From positions 62,001-126,000 of the forward strand of contig CAIJZY010000041.1 of assembly GCA_903825285.1 (NCBI GenBank): a stretch of 64,000 bases of DNA, given 5' to 3'. Origin of the DNA: an uncultured Opitutia bacterium (GTDB lineage: Bacteria > Verrucomicrobiota > Verrucomicrobiia > Opitutales > Opitutaceae). Of the stretch, positions 45,059-53,575 are shown piece after piece; position 1 is the stretch's first letter; every line of letters begins with the position of its first letter. The notes beneath the pieces are model-generated. The model was not told where the DNA came from and searched no databases. It saw only the letters and a program-made list of their open reading frames with translations. The position numbers and the translations under genes were made by a program.

Positions 45059-47380
45059 CTAGGCGGGGAGCGTGACGGACGTGAGGTTCAGGAGGGCGGC
45101 GAGGGCCTGGCCGGCGGCGATGTTGCCGTCGTTGGGGGGCAGCTCGTGATGGGTGAGGACGGCAAAGCCTTCGGCGCGCAGGGCCTCGACGGTGAGGTCC
45201 AGCAGCAGCGCGTTCTGGAAGCAGCCGCCGCTCAGCGCGACGGTGCCGACGCCGGCGCGGCGGGCGACCTCCGCGATGCCCTGGGCCAGGGCGCGGTGGA
45301 ACGACCGGGCCAGGGCCGGGGCGTCGTCGCCGGCGGCGCGGCGCGCGAGCAGCTCCGCGAGCAGCGGCTCCCAGTCCAGCTCACAGTCGGCCCCGCCGCC
45401 GGCCGGCACCGCGCGGGCGTTCAGCGCGAACGAGGCGAACAGGCCGCGGCCGGACCGCGCGGCGGCCTCGACCGCCAGCGGCGTCTGGCCCTCGAAGTGG
45501 TTGCACGTGCCCAGCCCGAGCAGGGCGCCGACGGCGTCGAAGAGGCGGCCGGCGCTGGTGGTGACCGGGGAGTTGAGCCCGCGCTCGAGCAGGGTGTGCA
45601 GGTTGGCCGACTCGCCGGCGCTGAACCCGAGCTGGTGCGCGATCGGGCCGAAGTGCCCGGGCTGCGCGGCGTGGACCAGGCCCAGCGCCACGCGCCGCGG
45701 ATCGCGCACCGCCGCCTCGCCGCCGGCCAGCCGGAACGGGCGCAGGCGTCCGAACCGGCGCGCCACGCCGCCCTGCAGCAGCAGAAACTCGCCGCCCCAG
45801 ACCGTGCCGTCCGGCCCGTAGCCGGTGCCGTCCCAGGACACGCCGAGCACGCGCTCCGCCGCGTGGTGGTTGTCGAGGAGACAGGCGAGCACGTGGGCCA
45901 GGTGGTGCTGGACCGCGGTGACCGGCAGGCCCGTCGCGGCGGCGTGGCGGGTGGAGGCGTAGTCGGGGTGCTGGTCGCAGGCCACGGCGGTCAACGCCGC
46001 GCCGTGGAGCTCGCCGAGCATGGCCGCGGTGCGCTGGAAGGCGGCGAGCGTGGCGGCGCCGGCGAGGTCGCCGATGTGCGGGCTCAGCAGCAGCTGGTCG
46101 CCGGCGGCGACCGCGACGGTGTTCTTCATCTGCGCGCCGACGCACAGCCAGTGCCCGGCGAGCGGGGCCGGCAGCCGCAGCGGCGTGGGGGCCCAGCCGC
46201 GCGCGCGGCGCAGCAGCACCGGGCCGGCGGCGGCGAGCCGCAGCACGGAGTCGTCCACCGGGTTGGCGATCGGCCGGTCGTGGTCGAGGAAGGCGTCGGC
46301 GATGCCCGCGAGCCGGACCCGCGCCTCGGCGGGGTCGGTGCAGAGCGGCTCCTCCGCCAGGTTGGCGCTGGTGGCGACGAGCGGGCGGCCCACGGCGGCC
46401 AGCAGCAGCACGTGCAGCGGCGCGTAGGGCAGCAGGGCCCCGATCCAGGGGTTGCCCGGGGCGATGGCCGCGGCCAGCGCGGCCTCGACGCGGCGCGGCA
46501 CGAGCACGATCGGCGCGGCGGGCGAGGCGAGCTGGCGGGCCGCGGCGTCGGACACCTCGGCGGCCGCGCGCACGGCGGCGAGGTCGGGGAACATCACGGC
46601 GAGGGGCTTCTCCTCGCGGTGCTTGCGGCGGCGGAGCTCGGCCACGGCGGCCTCGGACGTGGCATCCACCATGAGATGGTAGCCGCCGATGCCCTTGACC
46701 GCGACGATGCGGCCCTCGCGCAGCAGGGCCGCGGCCGCGCCCAGCGCCGCCTCGCGCTCGAGGAGGAGGGAGCCGCCGGGGACGGCGAGCTGCAGCCGCG
46801 GGCCGCAGGCCGGGCAGGCGTTGGGCTGGGCGTGGAACCGCCGGTCGGCGGGGTCCTCGTACTCGCGGCGGCACTCCGGACAAAGGCGGAACGCCCGCAT
46901 CGTCGTGCGCGGCCGGTCGTAGGGCAGGCTCTCGAGGATCGAGTAGCGCGGGCCGCACTGCGTGCAGTTGATGAAGGGATAGCGGTGGCGGCGGTCGCGC
47001 GGGTCGCGCAGCTCGGCGCGGCAGTCGGCGCAGAGGGCCAGGTCGGGCGGCACGGCGGTGGTGACGGCGAGCCCGGTGGCGGCGCTGGCCATGATCTCGA
47101 AGGTGGCGCCGGCCGGCGCGGCGGCGGCGTCGGGGGCGGCGGACTCGACGGCGGCGACGCGGGCGGCGGCCGGGGCGCCGGAGCGCAGCGTGTCGACGAA
47201 GGAGCGCACGACCCCCGGCGGGCCGACGGCGCGGATCAGGACCCCCTGCGGGTCGTTGCGCACCCAGCCGCGGACGCTCAGCCGCGCGGCCGCCCGCTGC
47301 ACGAACGGCCGGAAGCCGACGCCCTGCACCGTCCCGCGGACGCGCAGCAGCACATCGGTTTCTTCGGTCGTGGCGGGCAT
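45059..47380 (-). CDS. hypF: hydrogenase maturation carbamoyltransferase HypF
   Basis: 773 residues in the standard order: acylphosphatase domain (VQGVGFRPF near residue 14), two zinc fingers (CADCRAEL...CTQCG and CPECRREY...CPACG, about 110-185), YrdC-like domain (about 200-385) and Kae1-like carbamoyltransferase domain ending in LSGGCFQNALL. It makes the carbamoyl-adenylate used for cyanide ligand synthesis on HypE. Confidence 0.95.
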   Translation of the reverse strand: MPATTEETDVLLRVRGTVQGVGFRPFVQRAAARLSVRGWVRNDPQGVLIRAVGPPGVVRSFVDTLRSGAPAAARVAAVESAAPDAAAAPAGATFEIMASAATGLAVTTAVPPDLALCADCRAELRDPRDRRHRYPFINCTQCGPRYSILESLPYDRPRTTMRAFRLCPECRREYEDPADRRFHAQPNACPACGPRLQLAVPGGSLLLEREAALGAAAALLREGRIVAVKGIGGYHLMVDATSEAAVAELRRRKHREEKPLAVMFPDLAAVRAAAEVSDAAARQLASPAAPIVLVPRRVEAALAAAIAPGNPWIGALLPYAPLHVLLLAAVGRPLVATSANLAEEPLCTDPAEARVRLAGIADAFLDHDRPIANPVDDSVLRLAAAGPVLLRRARGWAPTPLRLPAPLAGHWLCVGAQMKNTVAVAAGDQLLLSPHIGDLAGAATLAAFQRTAAMLGELHGAALTAVACDQHPDYASTRHAAATGLPVTAVQHHLAHVLACLLDNHHAAERVLGVSWDGTGYGPDGTVWGGEFLLLQGGVARRFGRLRPFRLAGGEAAVRDPRRVALGLVHAAQPGHFGPIAHQLGFSAGESANLHTLLERGLNSPVTTSAGRLFDAVGALLGLGTCNHFEGQTPLAVEAAARSGRGLFASFALNARAVPAGGGADCELDWEPLLAELLARRAAGDDAPALARSFHRALAQGIAEVARRAGVGTVALSGGCFQNALLLDLTVEALRAEGFAVLTHHELPPNDGNIAAGQALAALLNLTSVTLPA

Positions 47381-47393
47381 GGCGGCGGCGGGT

Positions 47394-48194
47394 TCAACGC
47401 GGCGGGAGGAGGCCGCGGAGGAAGTCGTACCACTCGGCGATGCCCTCGCCGGAGCGGGTGGAGAGCTGGATCAGCCGGGCCTGCGGGGCGATGCGCTGGA
47501 TGTTGGCGACGGCCAGGTCGCGGCGGAAGCCGAGGGCGTCGGCCACGTCGACCTTGGTGAGGAGGACGAGGTCGGCCGACTTGAAGATGGGCGGGTACTT
47601 GAGCGGCTTGTCCTCGCCCTCGGTGGTGGAGAGCAGGACGACGCGCACGCGCTCGCCGAGGTCGAAGGAGGCGGGGCAGACGAGGTTGCCGACGTTCTCG
47701 ATGAAGAGGACCTTGACGCCCTCGAGGTCCAGCGACTCGACGCCGCGGGCGATCATGGAGGCGTCGAGGTGGCAGGTGCCGCCGGTGGTGATCTGGGCGA
47801 CCGGGGCGTGGGGCCGGTGGAGGCGCATGCCGTCGTTGTCGGTCTCGAGGTCGCCGACGACGACGGCGCAGCGGGTCTGCCGGCCGAACTCGTCGAGCGT
47901 GCGCTCGAGGAGGGTGGTCTTGCCGGCGCCGGGCGAGGAGACGAGGTTGAGGGCGGCGAGGCCGCGGCCGAGGAAGTAGCCCCGGTTGCGCTCGGCGAGG
48001 ATGTCGTTCTTCTCGAGCAGCGGGACGCGGAGGTCGACGGCGCGGACGGACGCGGCGCCCGCGGGGGCGGCGGCGAGGGTGGCGGCGAGCTCGGCGGAGA
48101 GCGGGGCGGACAGCTGGCGGCCGGGGCGGGCGGCGGCGCCGCTGAGCGGGTGGATCTGGAAGTCTTCGGCCGGGGTGGCGGGTTCGGTGTTCAT
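47394..48194 (-). CDS. hypB: hydrogenase nickel incorporation GTPase HypB
   Basis: 266 residues. P-loop SSPGAGKTT near residue 86, switch metal motif GGTCHLDA with the Cys-His pair, and NVGNLVCPASFDLGE. The N terminus is Ala/Pro rich and has neither the histidine-rich nickel store nor the CxxCGC motif of some HypB proteins, so nickel storage is not expected. It inserts Ni with HypA, encoded 6 bp upstream. Confidence 0.94.
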   Translation of the reverse strand: MNTEPATPAEDFQIHPLSGAAARPGRQLSAPLSAELAATLAAAPAGAASVRAVDLRVPLLEKNDILAERNRGYFLGRGLAALNLVSSPGAGKTTLLERTLDEFGRQTRCAVVVGDLETDNDGMRLHRPHAPVAQITTGGTCHLDASMIARGVESLDLEGVKVLFIENVGNLVCPASFDLGERVRVVLLSTTEGEDKPLKYPPIFKSADLVLLTKVDVADALGFRRDLAVANIQRIAPQARLIQLSTRSGEGIAEWYDFLRGLLPPR

Positions 48195-48200
48195 GGGAAG

Positions 48201-48545
48201 TCAGGACATTTCGATGCGGGCCAGCTCCAGCTCGCGGCCCGAGCGGAGGTCGCCGGACAGCTGGCCGCAGCGGGGGCAGGTGGCGATGAAGCCGGTGGTG
48301 ATGGTGAAATCCGCGGCGCAGGCGGCGCAGCGGGCCCGGGCGGGCACGGACTCGATCGCGAGCTCGGCCCCGGCGGCAACGGTGCCGTGGGTGACGACGT
48401 CGAAGGCGAAGCGCAGGGCGTCGGGCTCGACGCCCGCAAGCGTGCCGATGCGCAGCACGATCCGGTGGACGCGCTGCGCCTGGTGGACGCGGGCCTGGTG
48501 CAGGACCGCATCGATGGCCGATTCCATGATGCCGACCTCGTGCAT
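48201..48545 (-). CDS. hypA: hydrogenase nickel incorporation protein HypA
   Basis: 114 residues. N-terminal MHE supplies the nickel ligands (His2) and the zinc site is formed by CAAC and CPRC in the C-terminal half. First gene of the hypABFCD-nik operon, divergent from hyaA. Confidence 0.94.
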   Translation of the reverse strand: MHEVGIMESAIDAVLHQARVHQAQRVHRIVLRIGTLAGVEPDALRFAFDVVTHGTVAAGAELAIESVPARARCAACAADFTITTGFIATCPRCGQLSGDLRSGRELELARIEMS

Positions 48546-48610
48546 GGGGTAATGCGCGCACTAGACGCAGCGACCGCCATGGCGTCCAGCGCTCTCGATG
48601 AAAAAACAAT

Positions 48611-48640
48611 TTCCGCGCAGCCATTCCCAAATTCCGCGCA
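48611..48640. promoter_or_regulatory. two TTCCGCGCA direct repeats in the hypA-hyaA gap
   Basis: TTCCGCGCA occurs at 48611-48619 and 48632-48640, start to start 21 bp or two helical turns. A palindromic TGCGCGCA lies at 48553-48560 close to hypA. The 211-bp gap between the divergent hydrogenase operons is where a common regulator would bind; these GCGCA cores resemble half-sites of the dyads at 39859 and 60250. Confidence 0.4.
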
Positions 48641-48756
48641 ACAGGCCCGCGGATTTTCTTCTAGGATGGCTGCGCTTTAGGACCCCACCCCCACCCCGCA
48701 CGCCAACTCCCGTCTGAGCCTGACCGGTATTCCCCGGCCGGGATTATTTTACTCCC

Positions 48757-49908
48757 ATGAATTCACTCATGAAGGTTAATGAGACAGTGCCCACCATCTA
48801 TGAGCAGATGGTCTCCCGTGGCGTTGATCGCCGCGATTTCCTGAAATTCTGCGCCTGGATGGGCGCGTACCTCGGACTGGAACACTCGGCGGCCGGGCAG
48901 ATTGCCAAGGCGCTGGAAAACAAGCGGCGCATCCCGGTGGTGTGGCTGCATTTCCAGGAGTGCACCTGCTGCAGCGAGTCCTTCATCCGCTCCTCCCACC
49001 CGATCGTCGCGGACATCCTCCTCGACAAGATCTCGCTCGACTACACCGAGACCCTGCAGGCCGCGGCCGGCTACCAGGCGGAGGAGATCCTCCATGACAC
49101 CATCACCAAGTACAAGGGCGAGTACCTGATGCTCGTCGAGGGCTCGGTGCCGCTCGGCGCCGACGGCGCCTACTGCGTGATCGGCGGCAAGTCCGCGCTC
49201 GACACCGTGCGCGAGGTCGCCGCGGGCGCGAAGGCCATCATCGCCTGGGGCAACTGCGCGTGCTCCGGCTGCGTGCAGGCCGCCAACCCGAACCCGACGC
49301 AGGCCACCCCGATCAACGCCATCATCAAGGACAAGCCCATCGTCAACGTCCAGGGCTGCCCCCCGATCGCGGAGGTCATGGCCGGCGTGCTCGTCCACCT
49401 GCTCACCTTCGAGCGCATCCCGCAGCTCGACTCCCTCGGCCGCCCGAAGGCCTTCTACTCCCGCCGCGTGCACGACACCTGCGCCCGCCGGGCGAACTAC
49501 GACGCCGGCCTGTTCGTCGAGAGCTTCGACGACGAGAACGCGCGCAAGGGCTACTGCCTCTACAAGGTCGGCTGCCGCGGCCCCAGCACCTACAACTCGT
49601 GCTCCACGATCAAGTGGAACAACGGCACGAGCTACCCGATCCAGTCGGGCCACGGCTGCCTCGGCTGCTCGGAGGCGAAGTTCTGGGACAACGGGCCCTT
49701 CTACCAGCGGCTCACGAACTTCCCCGGCTTCGGCATCGAGGCCACCGCCGACCAGATCGGCCTCACCATCGGCGGCGTCGCCGCCGCCGGCGCGCTGGCG
49801 CACGCGGTGCTCACCAACGTCCGCAAGGCGGACACGATCGGCGAGGGCCCCGGCGAGGATGCCGAGGCGGCCGAGCGCAAGCACGATGACGACCAGAAAT
49901 CCTCCTAA
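48757..49908 (+). CDS. hyaA: [NiFe] hydrogenase small subunit, O2-tolerant type (group 1)
   Basis: 383 residues. Tat signal with RRDFLKF (residues 25-31) and a C-terminal membrane helix ([19 protein letters not shown]). The proximal-cluster cysteines are C69, C71, C72 (ECTCC), C167, C172 and C201, which map with a constant offset of 52 to C17, C19, C20, C115, C120 and C149 of E. coli Hyd-1. The extra C71 and C172 define the [4Fe-3S] cluster of O2-tolerant enzymes. The distal-cluster histidine is H239. An additional cysteine, C169, is present in CACSGC. It passes electrons from the active site to the cytochrome b HyaC. Confidence 0.95.
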   Translation: MNSLMKVNETVPTIYEQMVSRGVDRRDFLKFCAWMGAYLGLEHSAAGQIAKALENKRRIPVVWLHFQECTCCSESFIRSSHPIVADILLDKISLDYTETLQAAAGYQAEEILHDTITKYKGEYLMLVEGSVPLGADGAYCVIGGKSALDTVREVAAGAKAIIAWGNCACSGCVQAANPNPTQATPINAIIKDKPIVNVQGCPPIAEVMAGVLVHLLTFERIPQLDSLGRPKAFYSRRVHDTCARRANYDAGLFVESFDDENARKGYCLYKVGCRGPSTYNSCSTIKWNNGTSYPIQSGHGCLGCSEAKFWDNGPFYQRLTNFPGFGIEATADQIGLTIGGVAAAGALAHAVLTNVRKADTIGEGPGEDAEAAERKHDDDQKSS

Positions 49909-49933
49909 CCCTTAACCAGCGAAAGCACCTCCC

Positions 49934-51661
49934 ATGAGCAATCGCATCGTAGTTGATCCTGTCACCCGCATCGAGGGCCACCTCCGCATCGAGGCCGAAA
50001 TCAAGGACGGCAAGATTGTGGACGCCTGGAGCGCCGGCACCATGGTGCGCGGCTTGGAAATCATCCTGAAGGGCCGCGATCCCCGCGACGCCTGGGCCTT
50101 CACCGAGCGCGTCTGCGGCGTGTGCACCACGGTGCACGCGCTCGCGTCCTGCCGCTCGGTCGAGGACGCCCTCGGCATCCAGATCCCGCCGGCCGCCGAG
50201 ATGATCCGCAACATCATGTACTGCATCCAAAACGTGCAGGACCATGTGATCCACTTCTACCACCTGCACGCGCTGGACTGGGTGGACGTGGTGAGCGCGC
50301 TGAAGGCCGACCCGGCCGAGACCTCGCGCATCGCGCAGAGCATCTCGCACTGGCCGAAGAGCTCCCCGGCGTACTTCAGCGACCTGCAGAAGCGCCTGAC
50401 GGGCTTCGTGGCGAGCGGCCAGCTCGGCATCTTCGCCAACGCCTACTGGGGCCACCCGGCCTACAAGCTGCCGCCCGAGATCAACCTCATCGGCGTCGCG
50501 CACTACCTCGAGGCGCTGGAGTGGCAGAAGGAAGTCATCAAGATCCACGCCGTCTTCGGCGGCAAGAACCCGCACCCGAACTACCTGGTGGGCGGCATGC
50601 CCTGCTCGATCAACCTCGACGAGGCCAACGCCATCAACGCCGAGCGCCTGGCGCTCGTGGGCTCGCTGCTGAAGCAGGCCCAGGACTTCGTGGAGCAGGT
50701 CTACTACCCGGACCTCCTCGCGGTCGCGCCCTACTACCTCGAGTGGGCGGGCATCGGCGGCGGGCTGGAAAACTACCTCTGCTACGGCGACCTGCCGACG
50801 GCGGGCTTCAACAACATCGGCAGCTACAAGTTCCCGCGCGGCGCCATCCTCGGCCGCAACCTCTCCGAGGTGCACCCGGTGGACCCGAAGGACACGCAGA
50901 CCGGCATCGAGGAGTTCATCGACAACTCCTGGTACGACTACAAGGACGGCTCCACCACCGGCGGGCGGCACCCGTGGGCGGGCGAGACGAACCTGAAGTA
51001 CGGCGGCCCGAAAACCCCCTACGAGCACCTCGACGTGGACAAGAAGTACAGCTGGCTCAAGACGCCGCGCTGGAAGGGCCACGCGATGGAGGTCGGACCG
51101 CTCGCGCGCATGCTCGTCGGCTTCGCCAGCAACCAGAACGAGACCAAGGAGGCGGTGCTCGAGACGCTCGGCGCGCTCAAGGCGCCCGCGTCCGTGCTCT
51201 TCTCCACGCTCGGCCGCACCGCGGCCCGCGGCATCGAGGCCCGCCTCACCGCCCGGTGGGGCCTGGAGTTCTTCAACAACCTGCTCGCCCTCATCAAGGC
51301 CGGCGACACCCGCACCTTCACCAAGGAGCGCTGGGAGCCGTCGACCTGGCCCACCGAGGCCAAGGGCGTCGGCACCTCCGAGGCCCCGCGCGGCGCGCTC
51401 GCCCACTGGATTGTCATCAAGGACCGCAAGATCGACAACTACCAGCTGGTCGTCCCGTCCACGTGGAACGCGTCGCCCCGCGACGCGAAGGGCCAGCGCT
51501 CGGCCTACGAGGCGTCGCTGATCGGCACGCCGGTCCACGACCCGAAGCAGCCGCTGGAGATCATCCGGACCATCCACTCGTTCGACCCCTGCCTCGCCTG
51601 CGCCGTCCATCTCTACGAGAACGGCACGGAGGTCTCGCACCACGAACTGCTGGTTAAATAA
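49934..51661 (+). CDS. hyaB: [NiFe] hydrogenase large subunit
   Basis: 575 residues. Ni-Fe ligands are the cysteine pairs of RVCGVC (C61, C64) and DPCLACAVH (C553, C556). The 16-residue tail after His559 is the peptide removed by HyaD after nickel insertion. All ligands are cysteine, not selenocysteine. It forms the catalytic periplasmic heterodimer with HyaA and is exported together with it. Confidence 0.96.
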   Translation: MSNRIVVDPVTRIEGHLRIEAEIKDGKIVDAWSAGTMVRGLEIILKGRDPRDAWAFTERVCGVCTTVHALASCRSVEDALGIQIPPAAEMIRNIMYCIQNVQDHVIHFYHLHALDWVDVVSALKADPAETSRIAQSISHWPKSSPAYFSDLQKRLTGFVASGQLGIFANAYWGHPAYKLPPEINLIGVAHYLEALEWQKEVIKIHAVFGGKNPHPNYLVGGMPCSINLDEANAINAERLALVGSLLKQAQDFVEQVYYPDLLAVAPYYLEWAGIGGGLENYLCYGDLPTAGFNNIGSYKFPRGAILGRNLSEVHPVDPKDTQTGIEEFIDNSWYDYKDGSTTGGRHPWAGETNLKYGGPKTPYEHLDVDKKYSWLKTPRWKGHAMEVGPLARMLVGFASNQNETKEAVLETLGALKAPASVLFSTLGRTAARGIEARLTARWGLEFFNNLLALIKAGDTRTFTKERWEPSTWPTEAKGVGTSEAPRGALAHWIVIKDRKIDNYQLVVPSTWNASPRDAKGQRSAYEASLIGTPVHDPKQPLEIIRTIHSFDPCLACAVHLYENGTEVSHHELLVK

Positions 51662-51671
51662 AGGACCCGCC

Positions 51672-52448
51672 ATGAATGGCTCCGCGCAGGATTCGCACGA
51701 CTTCCAGCGTGTCTACGTCTGGGAGCAGCCGGTGCGTTGGTTCCACTGGATCAACGCACTGTGCATCGTGACGCTGGGCGTCACCGGCTGGATCATCGCC
51801 CACCCGCCCGCGCTGATGAACTCGGGCGAGGCCTCCTTCAGCTACTGGTTCGGCAAGGTGCGCTTCGTGCACTTTGTCACGGCCTACGTGCTGCTGGCCA
51901 ACTTCTGCTTCCGGCTGTACTGGTCGGTGATGGGGAACAAGTACGCCAACTGGCGCAGCTTCTTCCCGCTGACCAAGGCGCAGTTGAAGCAGATCTGGGA
52001 CGTGCTGAAGGTGGATGTCTTCCAGTTCAGCAACAAGCCGGTCGAGACCCTCGGGCACAACTCGATGGCCTACTTCACGTACACGGCGACGGGCCTGCTG
52101 ACGATCTTCCAGGTCGTGACGGGCTTCGCGCTGTATGCGCCGACCAGCTCCGCCTGGTTCCCGCACCTGTTCAACTGGGTCGTCCCGCTGTTCGGCAGCG
52201 AGTACAACATCCGGATCTTCCACTACGCCGCCCTGTGGCTCTTCGTGGTGTTCACGATCATCCACGTGTACCTCGTGTTCTACCACGACTACGTCGAGGG
52301 CCATGGCGTGATCTCGTCCATCGTCGGCGGCTGGAAGTTCATGGAAAAGGACAAGGTCGAGGCCGAGTCGGCCACGGGCATGTCGGGCTTCCCCGCCCGG
52401 CGCCCCGCCCCGTCCGGCACCAAGGCGCCCCCCGCGCCCCCCGTCTGA
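51672..52448 (+). CDS. hyaC: hydrogenase cytochrome b subunit
   Basis: 258 residues with four membrane helices. Haem ligands are among the histidines in WFHWINALCIV, FVHFVTAYVL and FHYAALWLFVVFTIIHVYL. The C-terminal tail is Ala/Pro rich. It takes electrons from HyaA to the quinone pool and anchors the enzyme. Starts 10 bp after hyaB. Confidence 0.93.
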   Translation: MNGSAQDSHDFQRVYVWEQPVRWFHWINALCIVTLGVTGWIIAHPPALMNSGEASFSYWFGKVRFVHFVTAYVLLANFCFRLYWSVMGNKYANWRSFFPLTKAQLKQIWDVLKVDVFQFSNKPVETLGHNSMAYFTYTATGLLTIFQVVTGFALYAPTSSAWFPHLFNWVVPLFGSEYNIRIFHYAALWLFVVFTIIHVYLVFYHDYVEGHGVISSIVGGWKFMEKDKVEAESATGMSGFPARRPAPSGTKAPPAPPV

Positions 52449-52452
52449 CCCC

Positions 52453-52983
52453 ATGCTGCTGCTCGACTCCACGCTCGAAGGGGAGGCCTATGCGCATCCC
52501 CAGGCGGACGTCCCCGGCGCCCGCGTGCTCGTCCTCGGCATCGGCAACGTGCTGATGGGGGACGAGGGCGTGGGCGTCCACATCCTCCGCCTGCTCGAGC
52601 AGGAGCCGGCGATGCCCGGCGTGCGCCTGCTCGACGGCGGCACGGGCGGCGTCAACCTGCTGGCTGAGATCGGCCGCATGGCGGCGGTCGTGCTGATTGA
52701 CGCCACGCGCGACGGCCGGCCGGCGGGCACCGTCACCTGCCTGCACCCGGAGCGCGTCGGCGACCTGCCCCGCGGGCTGGGCGCGCATGATTTCGGGCTG
52801 AAGGACCTGTTCGCCGCCGCTGCGCTGATCGGCCAGCTGCCCGAGCTGCACCTGTACACGATTTCGGTCGAGACCATCGTCCCAATGTGCACCGCGCTCT
52901 CGCCCGCCGTGGCGGCCGCCGTGCCCGAGGTGGCCCTGGCCGCCCGCGCCCACGCCGCGCGCCTGGCGGCGGAGGTTCGCTGA
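52453..52983 (+). CDS. hyaD: hydrogenase maturation protease
   Basis: 176 residues. GIGNVLMGDEGVGVHI contains the conserved glutamate that senses nickel, with aspartate and histidine (GAHDFGLKDL) ligands further on. It cleaves the HyaB tail. Starts 4 bp after hyaC. Confidence 0.93.
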   Translation: MLLLDSTLEGEAYAHPQADVPGARVLVLGIGNVLMGDEGVGVHILRLLEQEPAMPGVRLLDGGTGGVNLLAEIGRMAAVVLIDATRDGRPAGTVTCLHPERVGDLPRGLGAHDFGLKDLFAAAALIGQLPELHLYTISVETIVPMCTALSPAVAAAVPEVALAARAHAARLAAEVR

Positions 52984-53012
52984 CGGGGACCGCGCAGCCC
53001 GTTAGATCAACT

Positions 53013-53032
53013 TTTGCGCGCTCCTGCGCAAA
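53013..53032. promoter_or_regulatory. TTTGCGC-N6-GCGCAAA dyad upstream of the first monohaem cytochrome
   Basis: Perfect 7-bp inverted repeat, followed by TGCGGAGC 4 bp after the arm. The dyad at 55225 is followed by the same TGCGGAGC at about the same distance. It lies in the 161-bp gap after hyaD, so the cytochrome genes may have their own promoter. Confidence 0.6.
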
Positions 53033-53144
53033 CGATGCGGAGCCAACCGCCCGGGCGTCAGGCCATACTGACTCGACAACGTCCGCCCCCGCTCCACCCT
53101 CTAAACTCACCACTTCAGGTTTATCCCGCCACTTTTTCCCCATC

Positions 53145-53480
53145 ATGAAACATCACACTCAACTCAAACTCGCCGGCGGCCTCTTCCTGCTCGCCGCCGC
53201 CCTCAGCTACGCCGCTCCCGCGTCCGAAAACTGGGAGAACCTGTGCACAAAGTGCCACGGCGCCGACGGCAAGGGCCAGACCAAGGTCGGCAAGAAGCTC
53301 TCCCTGAAGGACTACACCGACGCGAAGGTGCAGGCCGAGCTGAAGGACGCGGACATGGCCAAGGCCATCACGGGCGGCATCAAGGACAAGGCCGGCAAGG
53401 ACAAGATGAAGCCCTACACCGACCTGACGACCGCCGAGGTCACCGATCTCGTCGCCTACATCCGCAAGTTCAAGTCCTGA
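53145..53480 (+). CDS. small periplasmic monohaem cytochrome c
   Basis: 111 residues from the ATG at 53145: signal peptide (LAGGLFLLAAALSYAAP), haem site CTKCHGADGKGQTK, and the distal methionine probably in DKMKPYTDL. A soluble electron carrier. It is a close paralogue of the gene at 60359 (same CHGADGKG, VGKKLS/MGKKLS and KDYT segments). Confidence 0.92.
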   Translation: MKHHTQLKLAGGLFLLAAALSYAAPASENWENLCTKCHGADGKGQTKVGKKLSLKDYTDAKVQAELKDADMAKAITGGIKDKAGKDKMKPYTDLTTAEVTDLVAYIRKFKS

Positions 53481-53575
53481 ACGGTTCTCTCCGTTCCGCA
53501 GTGAGCCGACGCGAACGTCATCCAACGTTCGCGCCGGTTTGCCGTTGTCCCCGCTCTTCCTGATTCCTCCCCGCC

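Noticed and set aside
51590-51661. Selenocysteine in the hydrogenase large subunit
   Set aside because: The C-terminal nickel motif reads DPCLACAVH with ordinary cysteine codons and no in-frame TGA.
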